Positions 22,105-35,573 of a stretch of DNA of 64,000 nucleotides are shown one piece after another (positions within the stretch are counted from its first letter, which is position 1; the number at the start of each line of letters is the position of its first letter). Location of the stretch: positions 682,001 to 746,000 of the forward strand of contig OZ251227.1 of the NCBI GenBank assembly GCA_965240325.2. Direction: 5' to 3'. This DNA comes from Rebecca billardiae RCC1528. Its lineage: Eukaryota; Haptophyta. The position numbers and the translations under genes were made by a program. The notes under the pieces are model-generated. The model did no database searches. It saw only the letters and a program-made list of their open reading frames with translations, and had not been told where the DNA came from.

Positions 22105-22577
22105 CTGTGCGAGGAGCGGACGACGGCGGGTCGAAAGGGGGGCGAAAGGACTGGCTTGAGCGCGCTCGAGGGAGCGCGCGCGCGAGCGTGGGCGTCGGCC
22201 GATTTCGTTCCGCGAGCAAAACGAGAGTGCTCGCGTTCGGTTGATGAGTCATCCGGCAGCCTGATGAGTAGCACCGGCGAGAAAAAACGTCGCCTCGCTC
22301 CATACAGGATCTCGTCAACGGGTGTTCTGACCGAGCTGCAGCCTCTATGACAAGGTCCGGACATGTTTATGGTGAGCCCCGGACAAAACGTGCTATCAGG
22401 TTATCCGCATACCCTCATAACTATATGGGGGTCTTGGGAGTCTTTTACAAGTTGCTTTAGAACGCCAATAATATCTCACAACGCCATGAAATCTGAGCTC
22501 TTGAACGTTGCTATGGGGCATTATTCGGCGGTTATCTACTCAAGTTCTTCAGACTCGTGATCCGACTGAGAACCAGA

Positions 22578-22606
22578 CGAAGCGTTGGATCTGATCCAAC
22601 GCTTCG
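22578..22606. repeat. 29-bp near-perfect palindrome
   Basis: Two 14-base arms (left arm CGAAGCGTTGGATC) around one central base. It could form a stable hairpin in RNA or a cruciform. It lies about 280 bp before the VPS13-class start codon. Confidence 0.7.
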
Positions 22607-22678
22607 CTGGACCAGATCCGCAACGCTTCCTCTCGCGAGGCAAGGGTGCGCAGGCCTGCGCGCAGCCGAAACTGAACT

Positions 22679-22724
22679 ATCTCGCCTGCCTGAGCTGTGT
22701 GCGTCTCTTATTCTTAGTAAACTG
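22679..22724 (+). repeat. Dispersed repeat family 1, copy B (3' part only)
   Basis: Matches copy A from ATCTCGCCTGCCTGAGCTGT to TTAGTAAACTG with no visible change. The 5' part (CTTCATGGGCGGTG) is absent. Confidence 0.75.
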
Positions 22725-22882
22725 TACCAGCAGTACGGCCCTTCACTGGCCAGGCGTGCCGCGCAAGCCGGACGCGAAACAGCATAATTGCTTGGCTTTT
22801 GCGTGACGATTGCTCTTGCCGTCTTGCGTCCACGCGATCGTCTTCTCGCGATCGATCCACATCGTCCCCGAGGAAGGCCGCG

Positions 22883-24443
22883 ATGATCGTCGCCACGCTC
22901 GCCGGGCTGGCGCTCGGACTCCTCCTCGTCGGGTGGCTCCTCCTCGACGTGGTGTTACAGGTGGTGCTGCGCAAGCTGCTCGACCGGATCGGCCTGCTCG
23001 AGCCCACCTTCACCTTCAAGTCGCGCTGGGGCACGCGCCGCGCGTCGTTCATCGTGCGCAACGGCGTGCTGCCCGGCTGGTTCGCCGAGTGCATGAACAT
23101 CTCGGGGTACTTCGTGCCGAGCTTCAACAAGCGGCACGTGTTCGACGAGCTCACCCTCACCGTCTCGTGGACCGGCCGGCCGTGGGCCACCGCGCACTTC
23201 AACCACATCGAGATGTTCCTCGTGAGCACGCCCAAGTCCAAGTGGGGCGAGGGCAAGGCGCCGCTCGCCGCGTGGATCGCGGGGTACCACGAGTGGGTGC
23301 TCGACTGGGTGACGCGGCACCTCGACGTGGCGTGCGCCCTCCCGCGCGCCCGGCTGCGCTGGCACGAGGACCTCTCCAACTGGATCCGGCGCGCCGTGAC
23401 CGAGCTGCTCAACCACCTGGAGGCGAGCATCGGCACGCTCTCCGTGCACCTCGACGAGCCGCACTTCGGCTGGGGCGAGGGCGCGGGGATCTTCGCGCGG
23501 ATGACGGACGTGCGCGCGAGCACGATGGGCATGGGCGTGCCCAAGGCGCGCGGCATCAACCAGTGGTGCCCCGCCACCGTCAAGGGCTCGATCGCGCGCT
23601 GGGAGTCGATGGTGCCGCCGCCCGCCACCGCAGAGGAGAGGCTGCACGGCTCGCCGCCGCTCATGACGGTGGTCGGGCTCGAGCTCGCGCTCGAGCTCGA
23701 CGGGGACATGGACCTGCGCTTCGACATCGCCGAGATGAGCCACTACGTCGACGCGCGGCGCATGCGCGCCCTCGTCGGGCTGTGCGCGCTCTACAACGAG
23801 TACGGCGAGTGGTACTACGGGCTGTGGGATGCGGACGAGGCGGGCAGGCGCGCGCGCGCGCAGGACGCGCCGCTCGTGCGCGCGGCGCAGCGGCGGCACG
23901 CGTACCACGCGGCGATCGCGCGCGACACGTCGCGCGACGCCGCCGAGCGCTGCGCCGCGCTCGAGCGCGCCAACAAGATCGCCGCCTCGCTGCCGTTCGA
24001 GGCCGCGCTCTGGCTGAGGCACTCGGCCGGGTACGTGCAGCCGCCGCCGACCAAGCCGGACAAGCGGGGCGCGGCGAGGAGCCCGACGGCGGCGGAGGCG
24101 GCGGCGCTGGCGGGCACGGGCGCGCAGCCGCGGTGGCACGCCATCGCCTCGGGCGCCGCGCGCGTGCCGCCGTACAGCCCGCTCTTCTGGCGCTGGCCCG
24201 TCGAGGCCGTCGCGCGGCTGAACGCTGACGGCAGCCTCGACCTCGACGGCGGCTTTGCGCGCGTGCTCGCGGTCGCCAACGCGCTGTGGGAGAAGCGCCG
24301 GCCGATGCGCACGCTGCGGCTCGACTTCAACGTGGGCCTCCTGCGCTCGTGGCTCAACGACGGCGTCGGCTCGTGCGCCGCGCCGCCCTCCGCCGCCGCC
24401 GCGTCCGCGGGCGGCGCCACCGGGCTCGGCGTCGAGTCGCCGC

Positions 24444-24480
<37 letters not shown>

Positions 24481-27400
24481 GCGGCCGCACGCGCGCTCAA
24501 GCCTGCGGCAGCGAGCCGTCTTCAAGATGCCCGGCCGCGCGCAGGCGCGCGCGCCGACCTTCTCGACGCTGCACGAGGCCGCCGGCGCCGACGCCGGCGC
24601 CACGCCCGCGCCCGCCGCGCGCGCCGCGCCCGCCGCGCGGCCGCCGCCGCCCGCGCGCTCCGCGCCGCTGCCCTCGTCCGCGCCCTTCTCCGAGGTGGAG
24701 CGAATGTGCTTCCAGCTCACGCTGTCCTTCAAGCCGCACGTGGACGCGGCGGCGCTGGTGGGCGCGCCGCACCAGCTCGGCCGCGCGTGCGCCGCCGGCG
24801 CGCGCGGCGACGCCGTCGTCGAGGGCCCGCGCCGCCTGTGGATCTCGCTCTCGCTGCTGCGCGCGGGCGTGGTCGACACGCGCGACGGCGCGCACTGCCC
24901 GACGCCGCACCGCGAGGTGATCGGACGCACGCCCGCGCTCGGCGCGCAGACGAACATGCTCAACCTCGCGTTCGGCAAGCACCGCGACGGCGGCGTGGGC
25001 GTCGCGCTGCGCATCTCGCACGCCTGCGCCGTCGCGCGCGCCGACATCGGCGCCCTCGTCCTGCGCTGCCTGCCGCCCCCCGGCGCGTATGCCTCGGTGG
25101 TCGCGCTCTGCACTCTCTCCAACGACGGCGGCGTCGACGACTACGCGCTGCAGCTGGGCGCGGGCGGCGTGGACGAGGACATCGGCGTGGCGCGCGGCGG
25201 CGGCGCCGCCGCGCACGCCGAGCTCCCCGCCACGCTCACCTCGCCGCCCGCCGCGGTGACGGCGGGCGCGGACGCGCCGGCGCCGCCCGGCCGCGGGGAC
25301 GTGGACAAGTGCCGCGCGCGCGTGCTGAGCGAGCTCGTCAAGGAGCAGCTGCTGCTCTCGGGCAGGCCGCTCTCGGCGCGCGTGGAGCTGCACTCGGTGT
25401 ACGCGTGCCTCGTGCAGGCCTCGGCCGAGACCTCCGCCGCACCGTCCGACGGCGCCGTCGCCGTCCGCCCCGCGTTCGGCTGCCGGCTCTCCACGGAGCT
25501 CTCGCTGTCCTCGTCGGCGCGCGGCGAGGCGGCGGTGCTGCGCTCGCAGCTCGCGCTGATGCTGTGCCGGCTGGACACGGACTCGCGCGACCTGGTGATG
25601 GACATCGAGGCGGCGACGCGGCACTACCTGCTCGACCCGACCGAGCTGCGCCTCAGCTACACCGCCGCGCGCCACGGGCCGGGCGCCGACGGCGGCGGCG
25701 GCCGCGGCGGCCGCGCCCAGTTCAGCACGCCTGGCCGCGGCGGGCCGAGCGCGTGGGCGGCGGCCTCGGCCACGGCGGCCGAGGCGAGGCGCGCGTCGGC
25801 GGCGGAGCCGGGCTCGCCCTCCGAGCTGCGCACCCCGCCCACCTCGCCGCCGCCCGCCGCCGCCGCCAAGCTCGCCGCCGCGCCGGCGGCGACCGCGCCG
25901 GCAGCGGCCCCGAGCGCAGCCGCGCCGGGCGCGTCGTCGCTCGCGCCGGCTGCGCGCGGCGCGGCGGCGCCGAGCGCGCCGGCGGCATCGTCGCCGTTCC
26001 TCGTCACGCCAGCCGCCTCGGCGCCGGGCGACGGCGCGGAGGACGAGCCGGGCCGAGCGTCCGAGCCCGCCAGGCGCCACCCCTCCGTCACCTTCGCCGC
26101 GCCCGACGACGCGCGCTCGCTGCGCCCGCCGCCCATCCCCGAGCATGAGGAGGCGGAGGCGGACCCGCCGCCCATCCCCGAGCATGAGGCGGCGGAGGCG
26201 GAGGCGGAGGAGGCGGCGGAGGCGGCCGAGGGGCACGCGGCCGTGGGCGTGGGCGTGCGCAGGGAGTCGGCGGTGGAGACGGAGGCGCGGCTCGCGCAGG
26301 CGGCGGAGGCGGCGGCGGTGGCGGACGCGGAGGCGGTCGTTCACTCGATCGAGGCCAAGCAGTGGTCCGACGACGCCGCCGCCGCCGCCGCCGCGCGCCG
26401 CCGGCACGCGCCGCGCCCTTTGTCGATGCGGCGCGCGCTGATCGTGCAGCTTGGAGAGGTGGGCACCTGTGTGACGCCGCACGACCTGGCGGCGATCCTG
26501 GGCGGGACGCGGCTGATCTCGGCGGGGCTGAAGGACATTGGCCGCGTGCAGCGCGCGCGCGCGGCGGCGAGCGTGCACGCGCCCAGCGTGCCGCCGCCAC
26601 GCAACGTGCCGCCCAAGCCTGACGCATCCGCGCCGCCGCCGCGCGCTCGGCAGCCGTCGGTCGCCGAGGCGGCGTCGCTCAACGGGGAAGCCATCGCGAA
26701 GGCGAGGGCGCACGAGCCGCCGCCGCCGAGCGTGGCGGTGCGCACGACGGTGGCGGTGCGCGTGGACGCGCTCACCCTCAACATCGTCAACGGCGCGTGG
26801 CAGCCCGTGCTCGCCGTCGACGCCAACGCCTCGGCCGCGCTCGGCGCGCTGCAGCGGCGCGTCGCCAGGCCTGACGCGCTCGACGCGCTCGACGCGGGCG
26901 AGCGCGCCACGCTGATGGGCGGCAAGACGGGTCTGCTCCCGACCGACCGGATGCGCGCGCGTCTGCTCGTTGGCCTCAAGGCGGCGTGCTACAACCCGCT
27001 CGTGCGCGAGCTCGAGCCCATCCTCGAGCCCTACTCGCTCGAGGCCGACATGGAGAAGCTGCCGGCCACGCTCGGCGTGCTCAGGGCGGGCGGCGCGGCC
27101 GAGTGCGGCGCGGGCGGCGAGCCGCTGCTGCCCACGCGGTACTCGACGCTGCGCCGGCGCACGGGCAAGGCGCGTGGCCCGCGCACCTTTCAGGAAGTCC
27201 TCTCCGCCGACGCGCGGCGCGACGGCGCCCTCCGGCTCTCCGTGCGCTCGGAGCGCGTGTTCAACGTGAACGTGACGCCTCCGCTCATCACGACGCTGCG
27301 CGACATCGCGGGCTTCAGGTCGGAGGTGGAGGCGGTGGAGGCGGTGACCCGCGCGGAGGAGGCGGCGGCGGCGGGCGGCGGCGGCGGCGGCGCGTCCGCC

Positions 27401-30400
27401 TCCGCGGGCAAGTCCGCCCTCGTCGCTGTGCTCAACGAGACCTGCCTCCCCTTTGGCGTCACCTACGTGCCGGCGGCGGCGGCGGCGGGCGCGGGCGGCG
27501 GCGGCGGCGGCGGCGGCTCGGACGCGGGCGCGACGCCGCCGCCCAGCCCCGGGCCCGGGCCGTCCGCGGCGGCGGCGGCGGCGGAGGCGTTCCGCGCGGG
27601 CGCGCCGACCGACCCGACGACGCTGACGGCCGGCCGCGGCCAGCGCATCGCGATGGGCGCGGAGCCCCCGCCGCCGGGCGCGCCGGCCACGGGCACGCCG
27701 CGCGCGGGCGGCAGTCGGGAGCCGCGCTGGTGGTCGCTGCCAGAGCTGCGAAGGCGCGAGGTGCGCGCGGCGGAGTCGTCGATCGTGCTGCGGCCGCTCG
27801 CGTCGGGCGGTGCCGCCGCCCCGCCCGACGGCGGCGGGTTCACCTTCCCGCTCTCGCAGACGCGGCCGTGCGCGCTGCCGCTCCCGTTCTCGGAGGTGGT
27901 GGGCGCGGCGCTGGGCGCGGCCGAGCGCGAGCGCACGCTGCTGGGCGCGACGACCGCGGCGGCGATCACGTCGACGGTGGTGATGGAGCCGGTGCAGGAC
28001 GCGCTCTCGCGCTCGCGGCTGCTCGTGCTGCGCTCCAACGTGCGCGTGCGCAACGCAACCACCGTGCCCATCCCCGTCCTCGTCCGGCCGACCGCGGCGG
28101 CGGGCGCGGCCGTCGTCGCGAGCGCTCGGCAGGCGGTGCTGGCGGGCGCCGCGGGCGCCGACGGCTCCGACGGCTTCGACTCGCTGTTCCACTTCGAGCG
28201 GTGGCTCGCGCCGGGCGAGGTGGCGTGTGTGCCACTGCCGCTCTGCCGCGTGGCCGAGCTGCTGCTGCCGCACGGCCACGTCACCAGCGGCGCGCTCGGC
28301 AGTGCGGGCGCGGGCGGCGGCGGCCGATCGGCCGGCGGCGGCGGCGCCGGCGGCGGCGGCGGCAGTCTCGCCTCGCAGCGCCTCACGATGGAGTGGCTGC
28401 TCCGCCGCGCGGCGGCGCTCGCGTGCGGCGCGTCGGCGTCGTCCGGCGCGGACGACGCGTCCGCCGCGCGCTCGCGCAAGCGCGCCGCCGAGCCGCGCGA
28501 CCTGGCGGCGGACGCGGCGCAGGCGGCCGTGAACGGCAGCTGGCTGGCGGAGGCGTGGCTGGCCTCGCCGTGGCCTGCGTACTGCCTCCTGCTCTCCGCC
28601 TCGCCCGTGTCGAACCTGCGCGGCTGCTCCGACCTGGAGCTCTCGGTGCACGTGCGCGTGAGTGTGCGCAACCACCTGCCAGCGCCGCTCTGCGTGCGCG
28701 TCGCCGCGCACGCCTCGCTGCGGCGCGCGCTCGGGCCGGCGGGCGGCGCGCTGCTCGCTGGCGGCGACGCAGAGTCTGCGGCGCGCGCGCTCGCGGCGCT
28801 CAAGCGGCCCAAGGAGCTCATCGGCGTGATCGCGAAGCACGCGGACGAGCACGGCGCGCGCGCGGCGCTGCGGCGTCACTTCAAGCTGACCGACGAGCAG
28901 GCCTCGCAGCTGCTCGAGCTGCCGCTCGCGCAGTACACGGCGGGGCGCGTCGAGGCTCTGCGCGCGGCCGTGCGCGCGTCCGCGGCCGCGAGCGCGGCCG
29001 CGAGCGCGCGCGCCGTCGGCGGGCCCGACTCGGCGACGGCGGGCGGCAAGGGCGGCGGCGGCGTGAGCGCGGCCGCGAGCGCCGCAACCGCCGCCGCCAC
29101 CGCCGACGACGACCCCCAGTGGCACGCCACCTACTCCGAGGTCCTGCGCGAGGTGCTCGCCTCGGACGGCGAGCCGTACGCGATCGGCTCGGGCGAGGGC
29201 ACCGAGCTGCCGCACTGGTCGGCAGCGCCCGGGCTGCACCTGCAGCTGAGCTTCGGGCGGCGCTCGGGCGGCGGCGCGGGCGGCGCGGCGGCGGCGCGTG
29301 CGGCGGCGGCGGCCGCCGCCGCCGCCGCCGCCGCGGACGCGGACGACGAGCTCGGCGCCGCCGCGAGCGCCGCGGCGCGCGACGGCGCGGGCGGCGGCGA
29401 CGACGACGACGGCGACGGCGGCGGCGGCGGCGGCGGCGGCGGCGCGGACGAGGGCGGCGAGGGCGCGCACAGCGACGGGCAGCCCACCGAGGAGGACGCG
29501 CTCGACGGCGACGCGGACGCGGGCGTGGACGAGGTGGCCGACGACGCGTACGCCGGCGCCGGCCTCTCCGACGCCCTCGCCGACGACCGCGTGTGGGGCG
29601 AGCCGTTTTCGATCGAGCCGCTGGCGCCGTCCGCGGCCGCGCGCTCCTTCACCTCCCTCGCCACGCTCGAGTCGACGCCCGCTGACGGCGGGCGCGCTCT
29701 GACGTGTGAGGTGTGCGTGCAGCACACGCCGCACCAGCCGCTCGAGATCACGCTCAGGTCGCCCATCTGGGTGGTGAACAAGACCTCCCTCGCGCTCGGC
29801 ATTCTCGACGCGGCGCCGAGCGGCGCGGCGACGCGCATGCCCTTTGGCGGCGGCGGCGGCGGCGCGGCCGACGCGCGCGCGCGCACGCTCGCCTCGTCCG
29901 TCACGTTCCGGCTGGCGGCGCCGGGCGGCTCGGCGTTCGCGGACGGCGAGCTGGCGCACGCCGAGGCGCGCCGGCTCGACGACGAGCGCGCCGAGCACGG
30001 CGCGCACGCCGACGCCTCGGGCGCGGCCGGCGGCGCGCAGGGCCGCGTGTGGTGCCCTGCGCTCGTGTCCGCGCGCGCGCCGGGCGGCAAGCTCACGCTG
30101 CGGCCGCGCGGCGTGCAGCTCTCGGCGGCGGCGATGGAGCAGGCGATCGCCGCGCCGAGCGGGCGGCCGGCGGACGCGCCGACGCTGTGCGTCCCGTTCA
30201 CCGCGCTCCCGCGCGAGCTCGCCCGCGAGTCCGAGCCCTTCGCCATCGACGTGGCGGGCGACCGCGGGGAGGTGCGCCTGGGCTCCAACGGCGTGCTCGG
30301 GCTGACGGTGGGCGCGCCGCCCGACCAGTACGTGGCGGCCGGGACGAAGGTGGTGACGGTGGTGCCGCGGTACGTGGTGCTCAACGCGCTCTCGACGCCC

Positions 30401-32189
30401 ATCGAGTACCTCACAGCGCTCGTCGCCGCCTCCTTCGTCCAGCGCCACCGGCAGGCGGTGGTGCCGAGCGCGGAGCTGCCCGCGGCGCTGCGGCACTCCG
30501 CCATCAGCGTGCTGCCCGCCGGCTGCGCCGCGCCGGTGTACACGTTCGGCCAGCGCGTCGTGGCGACGGAGGAGGCGGCGGAGGGGCAGGAGGAGGGCGG
30601 CGCGCACGCCGCCGGCGCGGACGACGCCTCCTCGCCCGCCGCGGCCTCGTCGGCGGGCGGCGGCGTCGGCGGCGGCGGCGGCGGCGGCCAGAGCGGAAGC
30701 ACCAAGGGCGCCGAGCTGCGTGTGCTGATGGTGCGCGCGGCCGAGCCCGAGGCGGTCTGGTCGCCGCCCATCTTCCTCGACCGGCCGGACAACCTGCACT
30801 TCGACTCGTCGATGGCGCGCGCCGCGGGGCCGGGCGAGCCCGTCGACCTCTCCGCCTCCGCCTCCGCCGAGCTCGACCAGGCGGCGGGCGGCGGCGGCGG
30901 CGGCGGCGGCGGCGGCTCGGGCGGCGGCTGCGCGCCGTCGGCGGCCATCCTCCGCGCGACGCTCAAGACAGAGGGCGCGACGATCTTCGCCGCGCTGGGC
31001 GACGCGTCGGCGACGCCGCCGTACCGCATCGCGAATCGCTCGCGGCACACGGTGTGGTACGAGCAGAACTCGGTCGGCTGGTCGCGCGAGTCCCTCGCCC
31101 CGGGCCGGCGCCGCACGTTTGTGTGGGGCGCTCCGTACGGCGTCGAGCGCAAGCTGCGGATGGGGGTGCGCGGCGCGCCGGGCATGGCGGTGTGGCGGCT
31201 CGACGTGATGCAGGGCTCGCTCGTGCTGCCGCTGTACCCGGGGGCGAAGGGCGCGGCGGCGGAGGCGGGCGACGACGCCGGCTCCGCCATCCACGCGTGC
31301 CTCTTCCCCGCCAACGGCACGATCACCCTCGAGCTCTTCTCGACGGCGCGCGAGCTGCGCGACGCGCAGCTGAGGCGCAACGAGCGGCTGCGCGCGCGCG
31401 CGGGCCAGCTGCCGCTCCCGGAGAGCGGCGCGGTGGCGGGCGCGCCGGCGCCGGAGCAGGCGCAGCTGCAGTTCGACTGGGCCTTCCTCGGCCTCGGCGT
31501 CACCGTGCTCTCCGCGCAGCCGCGCGAGCTCCTCCACCTCGCCGTGCGCGGGCTGCACGGCTCGGCGCGCGCGCTCGGCGACTCGCAGCTCCTCAAGCTG
31601 AGCGTCGCGCACCTCCAGGTGGACAACATGCTCAGCGCGGACGCGGCGCCGTTCCTGCTCTCGGTCGCAAGCGCGGGGAGCGGGGGCGGCGCGGCCGGCC
31701 GGATGGGCGCGCCGCCGCTCGGCGCCGAGCACAGCGAGGCCCCGCTGCTCGCCGCGCTCGGCGAGAGCGAGCGCGCGGCCGCGGACGGCGGCGGCGCGGC
31801 CGGCGGGTGCGTGCTCGTGCCTGCGCACCCGTTCCTCGAGCTGATCGTGCACAAGGAGGCGCACCCGGCGGACACGTACCGGTACGTGTACGCGCACACG
31901 TCGCAGCTCAAGGCCGTCGTCGACGTGCCCTTCATGCACGAGCTCGTCCGCGCCTTCGTCTGGCCGGTGATCGCCGGGCTGAAGACGCAGGCGGCAGCCA
32001 AGTCCCTCGCGCGGCAGCGCACCTTCCACCACCACGGCGCGACGCCGCGCCGCGCGGAGGCGATGCGGCGCAACGCGTCGCGCACGTCGGCCGCCTCGAC
32101 CGAGCTCTCGCGCTACGAATCGGAAGGCGGCGCGCCCAGCTTCTCCGGTGGCACGGCCGCCGCGGCCGCCGCGGGCGGCGGCGGCGGCG

Positions 32190-32241
<52 letters not shown>

Positions 32242-34364
32242 GCCGCAGGCGACGGCGCACGAGGGCGAGTCGTCGGAGTCGCACGCGGGCGAGGTAGCCG
32301 TGCGCTCGCTGTGCACAGGCATCCGCCTCCCCTGGGGCTCGCTCTCCGACGCGTCCCACGGGCGCGGGCAGCGCGTCTACATCGAGCTGCTGCAGGTGAC
32401 GCCCGCCATCGTCGACCTGACCGTCTCTGTGGGCGACGAGCAGGACTCGCTCGCCAACCTGGTGAACTGGCTCGTGTCGATGATGGTCTCGACGAAGCTG
32501 CCGCCGCTGATCTCGAACGTGCTGCACGCCGCGCTCACGCTCATTGCCGCGTTCGTCACCTCGTTCGGCGCCAACCTCGCCTCGATCTCGGACGCGAGAT
32601 ACCGGCTGCCGCTGCTGTTTGAGCGGCACGTGTTTGAACACCCGGAGGAGCTCGCGATGCGCCTCGGCGCCATCGTGCGCTCGTCGGTGCTGATGCAGTC
32701 GGCGAAGCTGCTCGGCTACTCGGACCTGCTCGGCAACCCGTTCGCCGCCGTCTCCCGCCTCGGCGGCGACGTGGACGCGCTGCAGCAGGCGCTCTACTCG
32801 GGCGAGGCCGTGGCGATCGCGGAGGGCGTGTCCGGGCTCGCGCTCGGCGCGGTCGGCACTGTCGCGGCGACGGGCGCCAAGGTGACGGGCGGGATGGGGC
32901 GCGTGCTCGTGAACGTGGCGGGCGAGTCGCTCGAGCTCAACGCGCACTCGCACTCGGGGCAGCGCGCGCCGCAGCACGTGGGCGAGGGCCTGCTGCTGTG
33001 CACGCAGATGGTCGGCCTGGGCGTGTACCGCGGCGTGACCGGTCTGATCATCAAGCCGCTCGAGGGCGCGCGCGAGGAGGGCTTCCGAGGCTTCACGACC
33101 GGCGTGGTGCGCGGCGCGGTCGGCGTGATCGCCGTGCCGCTCGGCGCGGGGCTGGGCGGGCTCGCCAAGCTGCTCGAGTCCGTCGACTCGACCACGCAAT
33201 TCGCCTTCCTCTCCGGCGGCGCGCGCACGCTCGACCGCCGCGTCGCGATCCGGCCCGCGCGCTCCTTCTACGCGCCCTCGGAGGAAGCGCACATGTCCGC
33301 GGGCAGGGAGCGCATGGAGCGCACGCTGCGACCGCTGCATGACTGCATGGTCTCGGAGATGCAGATCATCATCGAGTCGCTCACGCTGCCGGTCGAGCCG
33401 AGGGCGCCCGCGCCGGGCGCGCGCGGCGGCGCGGACTCCGACGCCGCCGCCGACGCCGCCGAGCCGCCGCCCGCCGAGCGCGTGCTGCGCGTGCGCATGT
33501 ACGTGTCCAACCGGCAGAGCGGCCGGCCGGACGCGCGGATGCAGCAGGTGCCGCTGGGCGTGACGCGCGAGGTGCGCGCCGCGCGCCCGCCGCGCGCCCG
33601 CCGCGCGCCGAGCTGCGCCGATGCGGGGCGGAGGCGGGGCGGGGTCCGGAGCGCGCGCGCGGCACGCCGCGCGCCGAGCGGCTGAGACTCGCCCGCGCCG
33701 CGCCGCGCCGCGCCGCGCCGCCTCGCCGCGTGGCGCGCAGGTCACGACCAAGGCCAACTGCCGCTTCGCCACGTGGGACGAGTCGCTGCACCTCTCGGTC
33801 CACTCGCTGTCGGAAGAGCTGTGGTGCGCGTGCGCACCGCGCGCACCGCGCGTGAACAGCGCGGCGCTCGAGCGCCGGCCGCGCCGATGCCGAGCTCGGC
33901 CGATCGGCGCGCGCCGCCCGCGCCGCCCGCGCGCCGCGCTCACGGCTTTGCCGCGCTCACCGCGCGCCTGCTCGCGCAGGCTCGTCGTCGAGGAGGTGCT
34001 CGACAAGAAGAAGGCGGAGGCGGTGGGCCACGTGTGCGTCAAGCTGGACACGGTGCACTCGCTGCTGCCCGCCATGCCGTACCGAGGCTCGGAGCTCGCG
34101 CCCGTGCGGCGGCAGCTGTGGAGCGCGGTGCGCGGCCACGTCAAGCTGACGCGCGCGCTGCAGGCGCCGTCGCACGTGATCGCGCACCAGCGGCGCACGA
34201 TGCGCGTGATGCAGCGCGAGGAGCTCGGTCGGCCCGCGGCGCCGGCGCAGCCGCCCGCGGACGCGCCCGCCGCCGCCGCCGCGACCGCCGCCGCCGCCAT
34301 CGCGCGGCTGCGCGCGGTGCAGGTGCCGCGCGCAGACGAGGACGGCGCGCGCCCCGACGGCGCG

Positions 34365-34398
<34 letters not shown>

Positions 34399-35081
34399 TG
34401 TTCGACGACGCGCCTCAGGACGACGACTCGGACGAGCCGACGGACTCGGAGGAGGAGGAGGAGGAGGTGGGGATGGGCTCGTGCGACGAGGACGAGGAGG
34501 AGGACGAGGGCGCCGAGCTCCGCGCCATGCGCCGCGTCCAGTCCCGGCCGCTGCTCCTGCACCTGCCGCCCGCCCAGCTGCAGCGCCTCTCGGCCGTCAT
34601 CCAGCGCTGCGTGCGCGGCTGGGTGGCGCGGCACAGGCTCGAGCGGCTGGGCGTGCTGTACATCACGATCGGCGGCGCGTCCGAGCTCGTGGTGGACGGG
34701 CTGCGCGCGCGCTCGTCGCGCTGGCGCGCCGAGCTCACCATCGAGGGCGACGCGCGCTCCGCGACCGTCACGCGCCGCACGCACGAGGTGGGCCTCACGT
34801 CGGGCGGCACTGAGCTCGCGTGGGGCGCGACGTTTGCGGTGCTGTGGCGCGGCTCGCGCGCGCGGCTCGCCGTGCGGATCCGCGACTCGAACAACGTCGA
34901 CCTCGGGCCGATGACGCAGCCGCTCGGCGCGGCGCCGCTCCTCACCGCCGACCTGCCCCCGCCGCCCCTCGACCCCGCGCTGCCGTGCGCGCCGTACAAG
35001 ATGTCGCTCGCGCTCGTGCCCTCGTCCACGCGGTATGGCTTCTCGACCACGTTTGGGATGGGGCAGAGCAAGCCCTCGCAC

Positions 35082-35113
<32 letters not shown>

Positions 35114-35573
35114 CGCGGCGAGGCGCGACTCGCGGCTGCCCACCAGCACGATCGACCTGGGCCGGCCGCCGACGCCGCACCCCGCCGGGCGCCAAGGCTC
35201 GCCCAACCTGCGCGGCCGGCACATGCTCAAGGCGGCCGCGAGCTTTGTCGCCGAGACCGGCCTGCCGCCGAGCGCGGGCGTCGTGCACATGGAGCTGGCG
35301 TACCGCCCGCTCAGCGCGGCGGAGGCGGACGGGCTGCTCGGCTCGCCCGTGATGTTCGAGCTGACCGACGGCGCGGGCGAGGCGCGCCGCTCGGTGTGGC
35401 AGTCGATCACGCCGACCAAGCTCTTTGGCGCGCGCCGCCAGGCGGTCGGCAGGCCGCCCGACTCAAGCGCGCAGAGCGCGGGCAAGCTGTGCATGCGGCT
35501 CAAGTACTGGGACTCCTCGACGGTCGGGCATGTCACGCCCATCACCGGCCAGGGCGGAGAGCCTGCAGGCTGA
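22883..35573 (+). CDS. Giant VPS13-class bridge-like lipid transfer protein with N-terminal membrane segment
   Basis: Inferred exons 22883-33571, 33741-33823 and 33980-35573 give about 4,121 residues. The N-terminus is a membrane segment (LAGLALGLLLVGWLLLDVVL). The long middle fits a repeated beta-groove protein broken by poly-Gly and poly-Ala loops. VPS13-type features cluster near the C-terminus: adaptor-binding-like blocks (PIEYLTALVAASF, about residue 2505; YRIANRSRHTVWYEQNSVGW, about 2713) and the C-terminal block (LGNPFAAVSRLGGDV; AEGVSGLALGAVG; about 3270-3450). A C2-like domain follows (about 3530-3620) and both introns fall inside it (CRFATWDESLHLSV; LVVEEVLDKKKAEAVGHV). Then come an Asp-rich run (about 3719) and an IQ-like motif (VIQRCVRGWVARHR, about 3790). 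Bulk lipid transfer at membrane contacts is the family role. I saw no canonical chorein start. The start at 22883 places the membrane segment first; an ATG at 22799 is the alternative. Confidence 0.85.

Larger units (their letters stand above)
22105..22882. other. Divergent upstream region of the VPS13-class gene
   Basis: AT-richer DNA with the strong palindrome at 22578-22606 and family 1 repeat copy B (22679-22724). No gene seen. An in-frame ATG at 22799 could lengthen the VPS13-class protein by 28 residues. Confidence 0.5.

Noticed and set aside
22679-22724. Family 1 repeat as a conserved small peptide or an snRNA
   Set aside because: Frames differ between copies and no snRNA signature (U1-U6) matches.
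24497-34300. 3,267-codon open frame antisense to the VPS13-class gene
   Set aside because: Arg/Ala-rich shadow expected when GC-rich codons are read on the opposite strand; no recognisable domain.
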